From contig NZ_JBGSQX010000080.1 in NCBI RefSeq assembly GCF_041737845.1, positions 62,001 through 126,000 on the forward strand: a stretch of DNA of 64,000 bases. The letters run 5' to 3'. The DNA is from Desulfococcus sp041737845 (GTDB lineage: Bacteria; Desulfobacterota; Desulfobacteria; Desulfobacterales; Desulfococcaceae). The position numbers and the translations under genes are program-made. The stretch's first letter is position 1. Each line of letters starts with the position of its first letter. The notes beneath the pieces were generated by a model. The model had not been told where the DNA came from. It was given only the letters and a program-made list of their open reading frames with translations, and did not search any database. Shown one piece after another: positions 26,685 to 35,217 of this stretch.

Positions 26685-27197
26685 ATGGAACTCTTAGAAA
26701 TTGTAACATTTCCTGACAAATTCCTGATGCAGCCGACCCGGCCGGTTGAAAATATTGACGGGGAATTACAGCATCTGATCGACAAAATGGCCCACACCAT
26801 GTATGCGGCGCCGGGTGTCGGTCTGGCGGCAATTCAGGTCGGATCCGACAAAAGCCTCATCGTTTTTGACGGAAACCCCGGAGAAGACAGACCGGCGCTG
26901 CAGGTCCTGATAAACCCGAAACTGATTCAATACGAGGGTACGATTATCTCTGAAAACGAAGGCTGTTTAAGCGTCCCCGAGTTTCGCGCCGACGTAAAAC
27001 GGCATGCGGTTGTCCTTGTGGAGGGGGTGGATCGGGAAGGACGGCCTGTCCGATTGGAGCGGGGCGGTTTCCTGTCCATTGTCCTCCAGCATGAAATCGA
27101 TCACCTGAACGGGACCCTGTTCATAGACCGAATCAGCGCCCTGAAAAGACAGCTTTACAAAAAACGAATCCTGAAGCAACTGAGACAGCATGCATAA
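26685..27197 (+). CDS. def: Peptide deformylase
   Basis: A 170-residue metalloenzyme that removes the formyl group from new protein N-termini. All three hallmark motifs are present: GVGLAAIQ (residues 44-51), EGCLS (92-96, metal-ligand Cys94) and HEIDH (136-140, metal-ligand histidines and catalytic Glu137). It overlaps fmt by 8 bases, the usual pairing of the formylation and deformylation steps, and heads the def-fmt-rsmB-rpe cluster. Confidence 0.97.
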   Translation: MELLEIVTFPDKFLMQPTRPVENIDGELQHLIDKMAHTMYAAPGVGLAAIQVGSDKSLIVFDGNPGEDRPALQVLINPKLIQYEGTIISENEGCLSVPEFRADVKRHAVVLVEGVDREGRPVRLERGGFLSIVLQHEIDHLNGTLFIDRISALKRQLYKKRILKQLRQHA

Positions 27198-28161
27198 GCC
27201 ATTCAACATCGTTTTCATGGGCACCCCCGACTTTGCAGTCCCGGGGCTGAGGGCGCTTCACGAAAGCAGGCACGCCGTAAGCCTGGTGGTAACACAGCCG
27301 GACCGCCCAAAGGGGCGCGGACGAAAAATTCATCCCCCTCCGGTCAAAACCGCCGCCCTGGACCTGGGGTATGACGTCCTTCAGCCCCACGCCATGGGCG
27401 ATCCGGAATTTGTCGACCGGCTCAAGACCATCGGCCCGGATTACCTGGTGGTCATCGCCTACGGGAAAATCCTGCCCCGGAGCCTGATCGGTCTTCCGCG
27501 TGTCGGCGCCGTAAACATCCATGCCTCCCTGCTGCCGAAATACCGCGGTCCGGCCCCGATTCAACGGGCCGTCATCAACGGAGAAAAAGAGACCGGCGTC
27601 ACCGCCATGCTGATGGATGCCAAGTTGGATACCGGGGATATTCTGCTGGCGGAAAAAACACAAATTGAACCCGACGATACGTCGGGCACGCTCCATGACC
27701 GGCTCGCCCGGATGGGTGCAGCATTGCTGCTTACCGCCCTCGATCAATACGGGTCAGGAGAGATTCGGCCCATTCCGCAGGATCACTCGCTTGCCACATA
27801 CGCCCCGATGATAGAAAAAAATGACGGCCACATCGACTGGTCGCTACCCGCCGCCGCCATCGAATGCAAGATCCGGGGCATGGATCCGTGGCCCGGTGCG
27901 TTTGTTTTCCTGGATGACAATCGTCTTAAAATCTTCAAAGCACGGACCCTGCCGGGCGAGCTTTCTCCATCCTCCGGCGCCCCGCTCTCCAGCGCACCAT
28001 GGCCCGGTACGGTTCTTCAAGGGTTTCCGGACGAGCTTCGGGTGGCCGCCGGGATCGGGGCGCTTTCCATCCTGGAACTCCAGGGGGCTTCGGGAAAACG
28101 CCTCAAGATCCATGATTTTCTGAGGGGCTTCCCGATCCCTCCAGGTACGGTTTTTCGATAA
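27190..28161 (+). CDS. fmt: Methionyl-tRNA formyltransferase
   Basis: A 323-residue enzyme that formylates initiator Met-tRNA with 10-formyl-tetrahydrofolate. The N-terminal Rossmann domain starts FNIVFMGTPDFAVPGL; the catalytic loop NIHASLLPKYRGPAPIQRA carries the Asn and His residues, and LDTGDIL carries the Asp. The C-terminal tRNA-binding OB domain includes IRGMDPWPGAFV and GASGKRLKIHDFLRG. Length is normal. It overlaps def by 8 bases and is followed 19 bases later by rsmB. Confidence 0.97.
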   Translation: MHKPFNIVFMGTPDFAVPGLRALHESRHAVSLVVTQPDRPKGRGRKIHPPPVKTAALDLGYDVLQPHAMGDPEFVDRLKTIGPDYLVVIAYGKILPRSLIGLPRVGAVNIHASLLPKYRGPAPIQRAVINGEKETGVTAMLMDAKLDTGDILLAEKTQIEPDDTSGTLHDRLARMGAALLLTALDQYGSGEIRPIPQDHSLATYAPMIEKNDGHIDWSLPAAAIECKIRGMDPWPGAFVFLDDNRLKIFKARTLPGELSPSSGAPLSSAPWPGTVLQGFPDELRVAAGIGALSILELQGASGKRLKIHDFLRGFPIPPGTVFR

Positions 28162-28180
28162 CCGAATCGAGCGATCTCAT

Positions 28181-29629
28181 ATGCCCCACGGCCCAAAAAG
28201 CACCGGCGTCAAGAAAAGACCTGTTCTTCCAGTCAACCGGAAGAAGAGGGCGGCACACAAAAACACCCCCTTGGCAAATCATCCGAGGGGGGCGGCATGG
28301 AGTATTCTAGAACGCATGGGTGAAGGGGATCAACCGCTGGACACCGCCCTCGAAAGGTTCTTTGAGACATCGCCTTCCTGGGAACGGCGGGATATCAACC
28401 TCCTTCACGCACTCGTTTTCGGGGTGCAGCGCCGACGCGCCACACTCGATCACGTTATTCATCATCTGTCAAACATTCCGCTTCCAAAAATAGACCCCGC
28501 CGTGCTCAATGTTCTCAGGGTCGGCATCTTCCAGATCCTTTACATGGATCGCATACCCGATTCCGCGGCGGTGAACACTGCAGTTGACATCACCAAGACA
28601 TTCGCACCCCGTTGGACCGCCGGATTCGTGAACGGTCTGCTGAGGGCCGCTGTCCGGTCCCGGGACCGTCTTCCTTTTCCGGACATTCGGACCGACCCGG
28701 TGCATGGCCTTGCCGTCGTGAAGTCCTTTCCCGAATGGCTTATCCGCCGCTGGTTGGACCGATGGGGTGCCGAGGAGGCCGCGCGGCTCTGCGACGCCCT
28801 CAACCGGACGCCGCCCATCACGCTCCGCACAAACACCCTTCGGACCGACCGCGACGGACTCGCAGCAGCCCTGGACAAAGAAGTCGATCTGGCCGTTCCG
28901 ACCCATCACTCCCCCGACGGCGTCATCGTCAGCGGCATCAGCGCCTCCATTCGAGATCTTTCCGCATTCCATGAAGGGCTGTTTCAGGTTCAAGACGAAG
29001 CGGCGCAACTGGTTTCACGGTTTCTGGGGCCTCTTCCCGGTGAGACGGTGATGGATGCATGCGCCGGGCTGGGGGGCAAAACCGGCCATCTGGCTGCGCT
29101 GATGGAAAACCGGGGCCGGCTTGCAGCCGTTGAAGTGTATTCCCGGAAGCTCTCGATCCTTGAAGGAGAGACCCGACGGTTGGGAATCTCCATCGTAACG
29201 CCCGTTTGTCACGACTTGGATCAGGGCACCCCGCCCTGCCCATACGGCCCCTTCGACCGCATCCTTCTGGATGCGCCCTGCTCGGGACTCGGGGTGCTCG
29301 CCCGAAACCCCGATGCAAAATGGTCCCCCGCCAAAAAAGACCTCGCCGGGTACCGGAATCGCCAGATAAGGTTCCTGACCCATCTTGCCCCCCTTGTCAA
29401 ACCTTCGGGATTGCTGGCCTATGCCGTATGTTCCATGGAGCCGGAAGAGGCCGAAGATGTGGTCTCGGCCTTTCTCGAAAAACACCCGAACTTCAGCGTT
29501 CATCGGGATTTCCCCCGCCTTCCCCCGAAGGCCCGCGCGCTGATTACGCCTGAAGGTTATCTCAGGACCTTTCCTCACCGGGATGACATGGACGGTTTTT
29601 TTTCGGTTTGCTTCGCCCGGAAAATGTGA
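28181..29629 (+). CDS. rsmB: 16S rRNA (cytosine-967-C5)-methyltransferase
   Basis: A 482-residue SAM-dependent rRNA methyltransferase. Residues ~35-160 form a NusB-like RNA-binding domain. The catalytic domain has the SAM motif MDACAGLGGKTGHLA, the PC motif DAPCSGLGVLARNPD and the nucleophile region YAVCSMEPEEAEDVV, giving the two conserved cysteines. The N-terminus has a basic extension of about 30 residues (KKRPVLPVNRKKRAAHK) and a later start is possible. It lies in the def-fmt-rsmB-rpe cluster. Confidence 0.94.
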   Translation: MPHGPKSTGVKKRPVLPVNRKKRAAHKNTPLANHPRGAAWSILERMGEGDQPLDTALERFFETSPSWERRDINLLHALVFGVQRRRATLDHVIHHLSNIPLPKIDPAVLNVLRVGIFQILYMDRIPDSAAVNTAVDITKTFAPRWTAGFVNGLLRAAVRSRDRLPFPDIRTDPVHGLAVVKSFPEWLIRRWLDRWGAEEAARLCDALNRTPPITLRTNTLRTDRDGLAAALDKEVDLAVPTHHSPDGVIVSGISASIRDLSAFHEGLFQVQDEAAQLVSRFLGPLPGETVMDACAGLGGKTGHLAALMENRGRLAAVEVYSRKLSILEGETRRLGISIVTPVCHDLDQGTPPCPYGPFDRILLDAPCSGLGVLARNPDAKWSPAKKDLAGYRNRQIRFLTHLAPLVKPSGLLAYAVCSMEPEEAEDVVSAFLEKHPNFSVHRDFPRLPPKARALITPEGYLRTFPHRDDMDGFFSVCFARKM

Positions 29630-29665
29630 TAGCGAAAACGGCCAAATTGCTTGGACGCTGATCTG

Positions 29666-29747
29666 TATTTCACGCAAAGACGCCAAGCGGGAACACCCCA
29701 GAAAGATGCGATTTCAACTCTGCGCCACAGCGACTTTGCGTGAAATA
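29666..29747. repeat. Short element bounded by a perfect 14-base inverted repeat
   Basis: TATTTCACGCAAAG at 29666-29679 is repeated in inverted form at 29734-29747, enclosing 54 bases between rsmB and rpe. The CACGCAAAGACGCCAAG-type wording resembles intergenic repeats I remember from other bacterial genomes, but I could not check this. Confidence 0.6.
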
Positions 29748-29778
29748 CCCGGCGCAGGACCGACAAGGAGACATGACC

Positions 29779-30444
29779 ATGAAGCTTATCGCTCCGTCAA
29801 TCCTCTCGGCTGATTTTTCAAGGCTGGGTGAAGAGATCCGGGCTGTCGAGGCCGCCGGCGCGGACTGGATCCATATCGACGTCATGGACGGACACTTCGT
29901 CCCCAACATCACCATGGGGCCCATCATCATCGAGGCGGCCAAAAAATCCACCCGGCTGCCGCTGGATGTCCATTTGATGATTGAAAACCCGGACAGGCTC
30001 ATCCCGGCCTTCGTCAAGGCCGGTTCGGACTGGATTTCCGTTCAGGTCGAAGCCTGCGTTCACCTCCACCGGACGGTTCATCTGATCAAGGAAAACGGCG
30101 CGAAAGCGGGCGTGGTGCTCAATCCCGCGACCCCCCTATCCGCCATCGAATGGATCTTGAACGACGTGGATTATATCCTGGTGATGAGCGTGAATCCCGG
30201 GTTTGGCGGCCAGAAATTTATCGAAACCAGTCTGGACCGGATCCGCCGGATCCGCGGCATGATCGAAAAAAGCACCCCCGATTCACGGACGAGCCCCCTG
30301 ATCCAGATCGACGGCGGGGTCAACGATGAGACCATTGAGCGCATATCCAGTGCCGGGGTGGATGTATTTGTCGCGGGATCCGCCATTTTCGGAAGCCCCG
30401 ATTACCGGAAAACGATCGAAGAATTCCGGAGGAAGCTCGGCTGA
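29779..30444 (+). CDS. rpe: Ribulose-phosphate 3-epimerase
   Basis: A 221-residue TIM-barrel enzyme that interconverts ribulose-5-phosphate and xylulose-5-phosphate in the pentose phosphate pathway. MKLIAPSILSADFSRLGEE, then HIDVMDGHFVPNITMGP (metal-binding and catalytic residues), DVHLMIENPD, VNPGFGGQKFI and IDGGVN are all present. Two ATGs lie close to the AAGGAG site; I chose 29779, which is 8 bases from it, over 29773, which is only 2 bases away. Confidence 0.96.
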   Translation: MKLIAPSILSADFSRLGEEIRAVEAAGADWIHIDVMDGHFVPNITMGPIIIEAAKKSTRLPLDVHLMIENPDRLIPAFVKAGSDWISVQVEACVHLHRTVHLIKENGAKAGVVLNPATPLSAIEWILNDVDYILVMSVNPGFGGQKFIETSLDRIRRIRGMIEKSTPDSRTSPLIQIDGGVNDETIERISSAGVDVFVAGSAIFGSPDYRKTIEEFRRKLG

Positions 30445-30468
30445 TCGGCGGGAAGCGCCATAAGGCAA

Positions 30469-32220
30469 TTATTCCACAGCGGCTTTCCCCGGAGGGGTCA
30501 CGGCCAGCAACCCGAAAAGGTGGTGCGAGTAGAGCAGTGTTGTTTGCCGCCTCAAAAAAGCCATGAAAAGCCGCCCTTTTTCCGCCGTAAAATCCTCGGT
30601 CACCCATCGGTTGAAGATGTCTGACTGAAGCATCAGATGCGTGATCTTTGATTCCCGAAGCCTTGAGGCGATCTCCTCCGGAGAATCCGACCGGTTGACG
30701 ATCTTCGCCATGAGGCTGGGGCGCCCTTCGTCGTCGAGGAGGTAGGGACGGTCGCAATAATACCCTCTTTTCCCCATGAAAATGAATAATATCCGCGCAT
30801 CCTCCGAAAGGTGACGGTTGGCGTATTGCATGACGGGATATTCCGGCCGATATCGCGTGATGTATTCGTCCCGGCTTACCTTCCCTGCCAGATAATCGAA
30901 CGGATCGACAATATTGAATTGCGTCCAGATATAATGAACGTTCAATCCTAAACAGGCGATCAGGATGGCTCCTCCGGCAATTCTGGCGATGGATCGCCGT
31001 TCCCGGCCCAACTTTCCTTCGAACCAAACCATCCCGCTTTTCATGCCGAAAACCGACAATATCACGAGCGGCGGAATCATCGGCGACAGGTACCGAATCC
31101 GCAAGACCGTGCTGAACAGGGCAAAGAGAAAATACAGAATCGCAAAAGACAGAAGCATTTTTTTCTGCCCCGTAAGCCACCGCTCCGGATCGAATGGCCC
31201 AGGGTCCGACCCCTCCCGGTTTCGTCGATGGGAGATCCCCACCCCCACAAATGCCAGAACCGTAAAGAGCAGGAGAAACGGGTTCAGCTTTCCGTCGAAA
31301 TATTGCCCACTCCCGTCCTGGCCCTCAAAAAAGATTCTCACCGGCAGCAAGAGCATCTGCCATTCGGTTTCCTCGTAAACAACGCTGCGGTAGGAGAAAA
31401 GCCCCTTGGCCGCTTTCGGCCGTGTAACTCCTTCCTGCGTCTTGGCAGCGGTTTTGGGAGGATTGAAGACGCTGTCATAAAGCGGGTAAACGGGATTTCC
31501 CTTCCAGTGCCAGTTCCGGATCATCCAGGGAGAGAATACCATGAGCGCGACAGCCAGGTACAGCGCCCCATAAGCAATGGCTTTCATGGACGGATGCCGG
31601 AATTTTATCCCATGGCTCGAATAGATCCATGGAACAAAGGCCGTCAGCAAGAAACAGACAATCAGGCCGTTGTATTTGGTGCCCATGGCGAGTCCGCAGC
31701 AAACGGCTGAACCGGTCAGGAATGCGAGGCTGAAACCGGACTCCTCCCAGCGGAAGAGAAGCAGCAGGGCCGCCGTGGAGAAGAAGATCAAACCCAAATC
31801 CACATAGACGGTGATAGAAAGCTTGATGACAATGGGCGTTGACAGGAAGAAAAGCGCCCCGATCAGGGCATAATTTTTCCCGGCCCGGGGTTTCAGGTAA
31901 TCGTAGATAAGCCATGCGGTAAGGAGAGCGAAGGAAAAGTGGATGAATTTGGGGGCGATGTCATTTCCCAGCCAGAGGGAAATCATGTAGAGCAGGTCGA
32001 GGTTCATGGGAAAATAGGAGAACGACATGGACGGGAACTCGACCATTTTTCCATGAAGGAGGTAAAGCTTGGGGATGTTGAGATGATGGACCAGGGCATC
32101 CCGGCTGATCGGCGGGACCAGGGAGAGCAGGACAACGGCGCTGATCAGCAGCAGCAGGAAGATCCCAAAAACAGCGGTCATGCGCCTGTCGGTGGCGCCT
32201 TCGGGGAGACTTTGGGTCAT
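30469..32220 (-). CDS. GT39-like membrane glycosyltransferase
   Basis: A 583-residue polytopic membrane protein. After the first membrane segment comes a loop with SRDALVHHLNIPKLYLLHGK (Asp in the position of the catalytic acid of GT-C enzymes), followed by at least eight more hydrophobic segments and a soluble C-terminal domain of ~150 residues. This fits the ArnT/PMT-like (GT39) class, which transfers sugars from lipid-linked donors at the periplasmic face. It is the last gene of the pilin region, 7 bases after the ABC permease stop, so it may glycosylate pilin or another exported substrate. Substrate and donor are unknown. Confidence 0.72.
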   Translation of the reverse strand: MTQSLPEGATDRRMTAVFGIFLLLLISAVVLLSLVPPISRDALVHHLNIPKLYLLHGKMVEFPSMSFSYFPMNLDLLYMISLWLGNDIAPKFIHFSFALLTAWLIYDYLKPRAGKNYALIGALFFLSTPIVIKLSITVYVDLGLIFFSTAALLLLFRWEESGFSLAFLTGSAVCCGLAMGTKYNGLIVCFLLTAFVPWIYSSHGIKFRHPSMKAIAYGALYLAVALMVFSPWMIRNWHWKGNPVYPLYDSVFNPPKTAAKTQEGVTRPKAAKGLFSYRSVVYEETEWQMLLLPVRIFFEGQDGSGQYFDGKLNPFLLLFTVLAFVGVGISHRRNREGSDPGPFDPERWLTGQKKMLLSFAILYFLFALFSTVLRIRYLSPMIPPLVILSVFGMKSGMVWFEGKLGRERRSIARIAGGAILIACLGLNVHYIWTQFNIVDPFDYLAGKVSRDEYITRYRPEYPVMQYANRHLSEDARILFIFMGKRGYYCDRPYLLDDEGRPSLMAKIVNRSDSPEEIASRLRESKITHLMLQSDIFNRWVTEDFTAEKGRLFMAFLRRQTTLLYSHHLFGLLAVTPPGKAAVE

Positions 32221-32227
32221 ACGCTAT

Positions 32228-33010
32228 TCAAAGAAGTCTGCGGTGCATGAAGATCAGGTTGGCCGCCACCAGCGCCGTCGCGGTCCATCCCAGAAGAACG
32301 ACAGCCCCCTGCCAGATCACCGCCTGGGAGACGACGTCATTGTATAGAGCGGCCTCCCGGAAATTGATCGCCTCGAGGTTGGGCAGCAGATAATAGAGGG
32401 TATTCAAAACAAATTTCAGGGTCTCGGTCTTGGCATTGTCGGCGAAGATCTTGAGTTCGTTGCTCCAGTGCCCCAGGAAAGAGACCGAAACCAGAAAGAA
32501 ATTGTGCAGCATCGGAGAGGTGAAACTGGCAAAAAAAAGGCTCATGGCCGACAGCAGCATCCATTCGCCGAAAATGAAGCCCAGCGCCCAAAAATGCGTG
32601 CCGGTAAGGGAAATTCCGGCGGAAATGACGATCAGCAGCCATGCGGCGGAGAGCAGAAGAAATGCAGTCATGAGCACCAGGATCATCCCGAAATACTTTC
32701 CCAGCAGGAAGGTCGGGCGCCCGACGGGCCGGGACAGCACGAGATAAACCGTCTTGCGCTGCAGTTCATGCTTGATGATGCCGGATCCCAGATAGAGGAC
32801 CGCGATCAATCCCCAGATGCCGATGATCCAGAATCCCATATCCTGAAGGACGCGAGCCTGGCCTCCCACGGCCATCTGCCCGAAGACGAGGGAGACCAGC
32901 ATCATCAGTACGCCCGATCCTACTAGCATCAGGATCAACCGGTCCCGTGTCGCCTCCCGCCACACATTGACGGCGAGGGCTTTGACCTGGGGGATGAAAA
33001 TCGTGTTCAT
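32228..33010 (-). CDS. pilI: ABC-2-type permease, PilI-like
   Basis: A 260-residue membrane protein with six predicted segments (for example LILMLVGSGVLMMLVSLVFG near the start and AVVLLGWTATALVAANLIF at the end). The start at 33010 overlaps the ATPase stop by 4 bases (ATGA); the frame runs upstream for 98 codons inside the ATPase gene, but that part is meaningless. In Myxococcus, the pilGHI genes next to pilA encode an ABC transporter and a partner needed for type IV pili. The gene order here (TPR protein, ATPase, permease after a pilin) matches that, so the symbol is given on context. Confidence 0.75.
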   Translation of the reverse strand: MNTIFIPQVKALAVNVWREATRDRLILMLVGSGVLMMLVSLVFGQMAVGGQARVLQDMGFWIIGIWGLIAVLYLGSGIIKHELQRKTVYLVLSRPVGRPTFLLGKYFGMILVLMTAFLLLSAAWLLIVISAGISLTGTHFWALGFIFGEWMLLSAMSLFFASFTSPMLHNFFLVSVSFLGHWSNELKIFADNAKTETLKFVLNTLYYLLPNLEAINFREAALYNDVVSQAVIWQGAVVLLGWTATALVAANLIFMHRRLL

Positions 33011-33960
33011 GCCGTTTCCTCCTTTCCGGCCGGCACAGTGCCTTCGCCGGCAAATTTGAAAAGGACCGCTTCGATCTCCTCCTGGACGGGGCGAAGGGAT
33101 TCGAGGGCAATCCGGTTTTGGGCGGAGAGCTGCAGCAGCGCCTCCTTTTTGTCGATCGGAATGGCGATCCGCCACTCGCCTTTGGGCAATCGTTCCGGAT
33201 GGTTTCCATTGGTAAGCGCCTTGAGGGCTCCGGGGTTTTCGGCCCGGCAGACCGCCTCGTACCCGATGACCTGTCTCGGCATGTCGGACAAGGCGCCGAT
33301 CCACCGGACACGCCCCTGTTCAATGAGGGCGACCCGGTCGGAGAGCCTTTCCACGTCGGCCAGAATATGGGAGCTGAACAGCAAAGTCCCCCCCGAAGCC
33401 TTGTATTCCTTCAGGATGGTGCTGAGCCGGTACCGCCAGTAGGGATCGAGCCCGCTCATGGGTTCATCCAGGAGAAGGATCTCCGGTTCATGGACGAGGG
33501 CCTGGGCGATCCCCGCCCGCTGAAGCTGCCCCTTGGAGAGCGTGTTCATCATCATGCCGGCCTTGTCGGTCAAGGCCATGAGTTCCAGCACGGCATCCAC
33601 CCGCTCGCGGAGGCGGCCGCCCTTGAGGCCCGTAAATCCGGCCAGCATGCCCAGCCATTCCCGGACCCGCAGATGCGGGTAGATATACTGGGTTTCCGTC
33701 AAGAGACCCAATTTTCTTCTGGCATCGGGTTCCACCGCCGGGACACCGTTCACGAGGACATTTCCCTTTTCGGGCGCCGTCAATCCAGCGGCAAGCTTGA
33801 TGGAGGTGGTTTTCCCCGCGCCGTTGGGGCCGACCAGGCCAAGGGTCGTCCCTTTGGGAAGATCCATATCCAGGTCGTGAACGATGGTTTTCCGCCTCAT
33901 CCAGAACCCCTGCCGGATGGAAAAACTGACCTTATTCCATTGAAGTGCCGGTACCGTCAT
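33007..33960 (-). CDS. pilH: ABC transporter ATP-binding protein, PilH-like
   Basis: A 317-residue ATPase. Walker A is GPNGAGKTTS, the signature is LSKGQLQRAGIAQA and Walker B is ILLLDEPMSGLD. The last ~80 residues form a C-terminal extension. It is coupled to the downstream permease by a 4-base overlap and its start lies inside the upstream TPR gene (29-base overlap), so the three form one unit. In Myxococcus PilH is required for pilus assembly, and a similar role here is inferred from the pilin neighbourhood. The substrate is unknown. Confidence 0.85.
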   Translation of the reverse strand: MTVPALQWNKVSFSIRQGFWMRRKTIVHDLDMDLPKGTTLGLVGPNGAGKTTSIKLAAGLTAPEKGNVLVNGVPAVEPDARRKLGLLTETQYIYPHLRVREWLGMLAGFTGLKGGRLRERVDAVLELMALTDKAGMMMNTLSKGQLQRAGIAQALVHEPEILLLDEPMSGLDPYWRYRLSTILKEYKASGGTLLFSSHILADVERLSDRVALIEQGRVRWIGALSDMPRQVIGYEAVCRAENPGALKALTNGNHPERLPKGEWRIAIPIDKKEALLQLSAQNRIALESLRPVQEEIEAVLFKFAGEGTVPAGKEETA

Positions 33961-34651
33961 GCTGCGCCCTTACCTTTTTGATCTTTTGGATGATAAACTT
34001 TCGCTGCCGGGGGTCTTTGGTCATGTTGAGGGCCTGCTCGAGGAATCGCAGGGCCAGGTCTTTTTGGCCCTCGCGCGTCAACAATGTCGCCGATAGCTCT
34101 GCCAGATAGACCGGCGCGCCGGGCAGCACGGCGGCCTTCTGGAGCGCTTCCGCTGCGCCCAGATCATCGCCGTCTTTCCATAAATAGTATCCCTTGAAAA
34201 ACCAGAGCTGCCAATTCTCCGGGTGATGGACCAGGCCTTTGTCGATCATGTAAAAGGCATCATCGGTCGTGTCGCTCGCATCCCCAAGAATTACCGCCCC
34301 ATAGGTATAGGGGTACTCCCAGCGCGGCGCCAGGTCGGTAATGATGTCAAGGAGATTCATAAGATAGGGGTACTGCTGATCCGTGAGGGCGTGCTGACCG
34401 AAATAATAGAGCGCCCGCAGCCAGAGCATATCCGCCAGAAACTCACTGTCCGCAGGCGACATGAAGCGCATTACCGTCGCATCAATGGGCAGATAGACGA
34501 CATCCCCTTTTGCGTTTGCATCGCACCAGGGGCATTCAGGCAGAATGATGCGGTTGGCGTATCTCTTGTCGAGATAGTTTGCCTGTAGGACCGTGGTGGC
34601 TCCAAAAAACAGAATTGACAAAATGAAAAAATAATACCTTTTTCGTATCAT
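33932..34651 (-). CDS. TPR-containing membrane-anchored protein, PilG-like
   Basis: A 239-residue protein with a signal-anchor (YYFFILSILFFGATTVLQ) and a periplasmic region made of helical repeats, e.g. MIDKGLVHHPENWQLWFFKG and AEALQKAAVLPGAPVYLAEL, which look like degenerate TPRs. A CPWC pair lies near residue 40. It overlaps the ABC ATPase by 29 bases. Its position and length are similar to Myxococcus PilG, an accessory protein of the PilGHI transporter, but the sequence match cannot be tested here, so no symbol is given. Confidence 0.7.
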   Translation of the reverse strand: MIRKRYYFFILSILFFGATTVLQANYLDKRYANRIILPECPWCDANAKGDVVYLPIDATVMRFMSPADSEFLADMLWLRALYYFGQHALTDQQYPYLMNLLDIITDLAPRWEYPYTYGAVILGDASDTTDDAFYMIDKGLVHHPENWQLWFFKGYYLWKDGDDLGAAEALQKAAVLPGAPVYLAELSATLLTREGQKDLALRFLEQALNMTKDPRQRKFIIQKIKKVRAQHDGTGTSME

Positions 34652-34698
34652 ACAGGATACTTGTCATTCATGCCGAAAAGAGCGTATTCAATCTTGTT

Positions 34699-35088
34699 CT
34701 AATTTCCTCTACAGGCATTGGTCTGATTATTCAAGTTAAGCATATCATCGATCACCCACTCATCCAACCGTTCCTTGTAATATGCAATTGCTTTTGCATT
34801 AAAGCTTGTCTGATCGGCCGAGATGATTTCATAGCTGTAGTAGGGAGTACCCCTCATAAAAAAACCGATTTTGTTTTTATTTGTACTATATGTATCATAT
34901 TCCAAAAAATAGGCTTCCTGACATTTTGCTATCATTCCAAGGGATTCTTTCGCCTCGCTCTGCCTGGCCTTGCACATGAAATTGTAGTATTCAGGGATGG
35001 CCATCGAGGCCAACACTGAAATGATTGCGACAACGATCATGAGTTCAATCAGCGTAAATCCGCGCCGGTCTTTCAAGGTTACCGCCAT
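34699..35088 (-). CDS. Second type IV pilin-like protein
   Basis: A 129-residue prepilin: leader MAVTLKDRRG, then FTLIELMIVVAIISVLASMA with Glu+5. It shares with the upstream PilA the NxxCKARQSEAK helix end and a C-terminal NACRGN, suggesting a Cys-Cys disulfide loop. I chose the ATG at 35088: GGAGGAG lies upstream, the leader has normal length, and a sigma-54 promoter at 35135-35150 lies inside the longer frame that starts at 35166. The mature protein has a different middle and may be a minor or alternative pilin. It lies between the TMTC-like gene and the PilGHI-like genes. Confidence 0.9.
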   Translation of the reverse strand: MAVTLKDRRGFTLIELMIVVAIISVLASMAIPEYYNFMCKARQSEAKESLGMIAKCQEAYFLEYDTYSTNKNKIGFFMRGTPYYSYEIISADQTSFNAKAIAYYKERLDEWVIDDMLNLNNQTNACRGN

Positions 35089-35134
35089 GCCCTCTCCTCC
35101 AAACCCCAGAGATGTTATTGTTAACAGGAGGAAA

Positions 35135-35150
35135 AGCAATTTTAATGCCA
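35135..35150 (-). promoter_or_regulatory. Sigma-54 promoter of the second pilin gene
   Basis: On the minus strand TGGCATTAAAATTGCT gives GG and GC at the correct 10-base spacing of a -24/-12 promoter. Transcription would start near 35125, leaving a leader of about 37 bases before the ATG at 35088. It is nearly identical to the element in front of pilA. Confidence 0.75.
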
Positions 35151-35217
35151 TTTTCAAAAAATTCATTTTTTGGTTTTTTTCCGCTTTATCTACAATAATT
35201 TTCTATCATAAACCATT

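Noticed and set aside
30320..31180. A 286-codon minus-strand frame overlapping rpe and the GT39-like gene
   Set aside because: It is in another frame of the GT39-like gene and reads into rpe on the wrong strand; its composition is arginine-, histidine- and serine-rich without domains.
35089..35166. Extended N-terminus of the second pilin starting at 35166
   Set aside because: It would give a leader of 36 residues and place the sigma-54 promoter at 35135-35150 inside the coding part. The ATG at 35088 has a better ribosome site.
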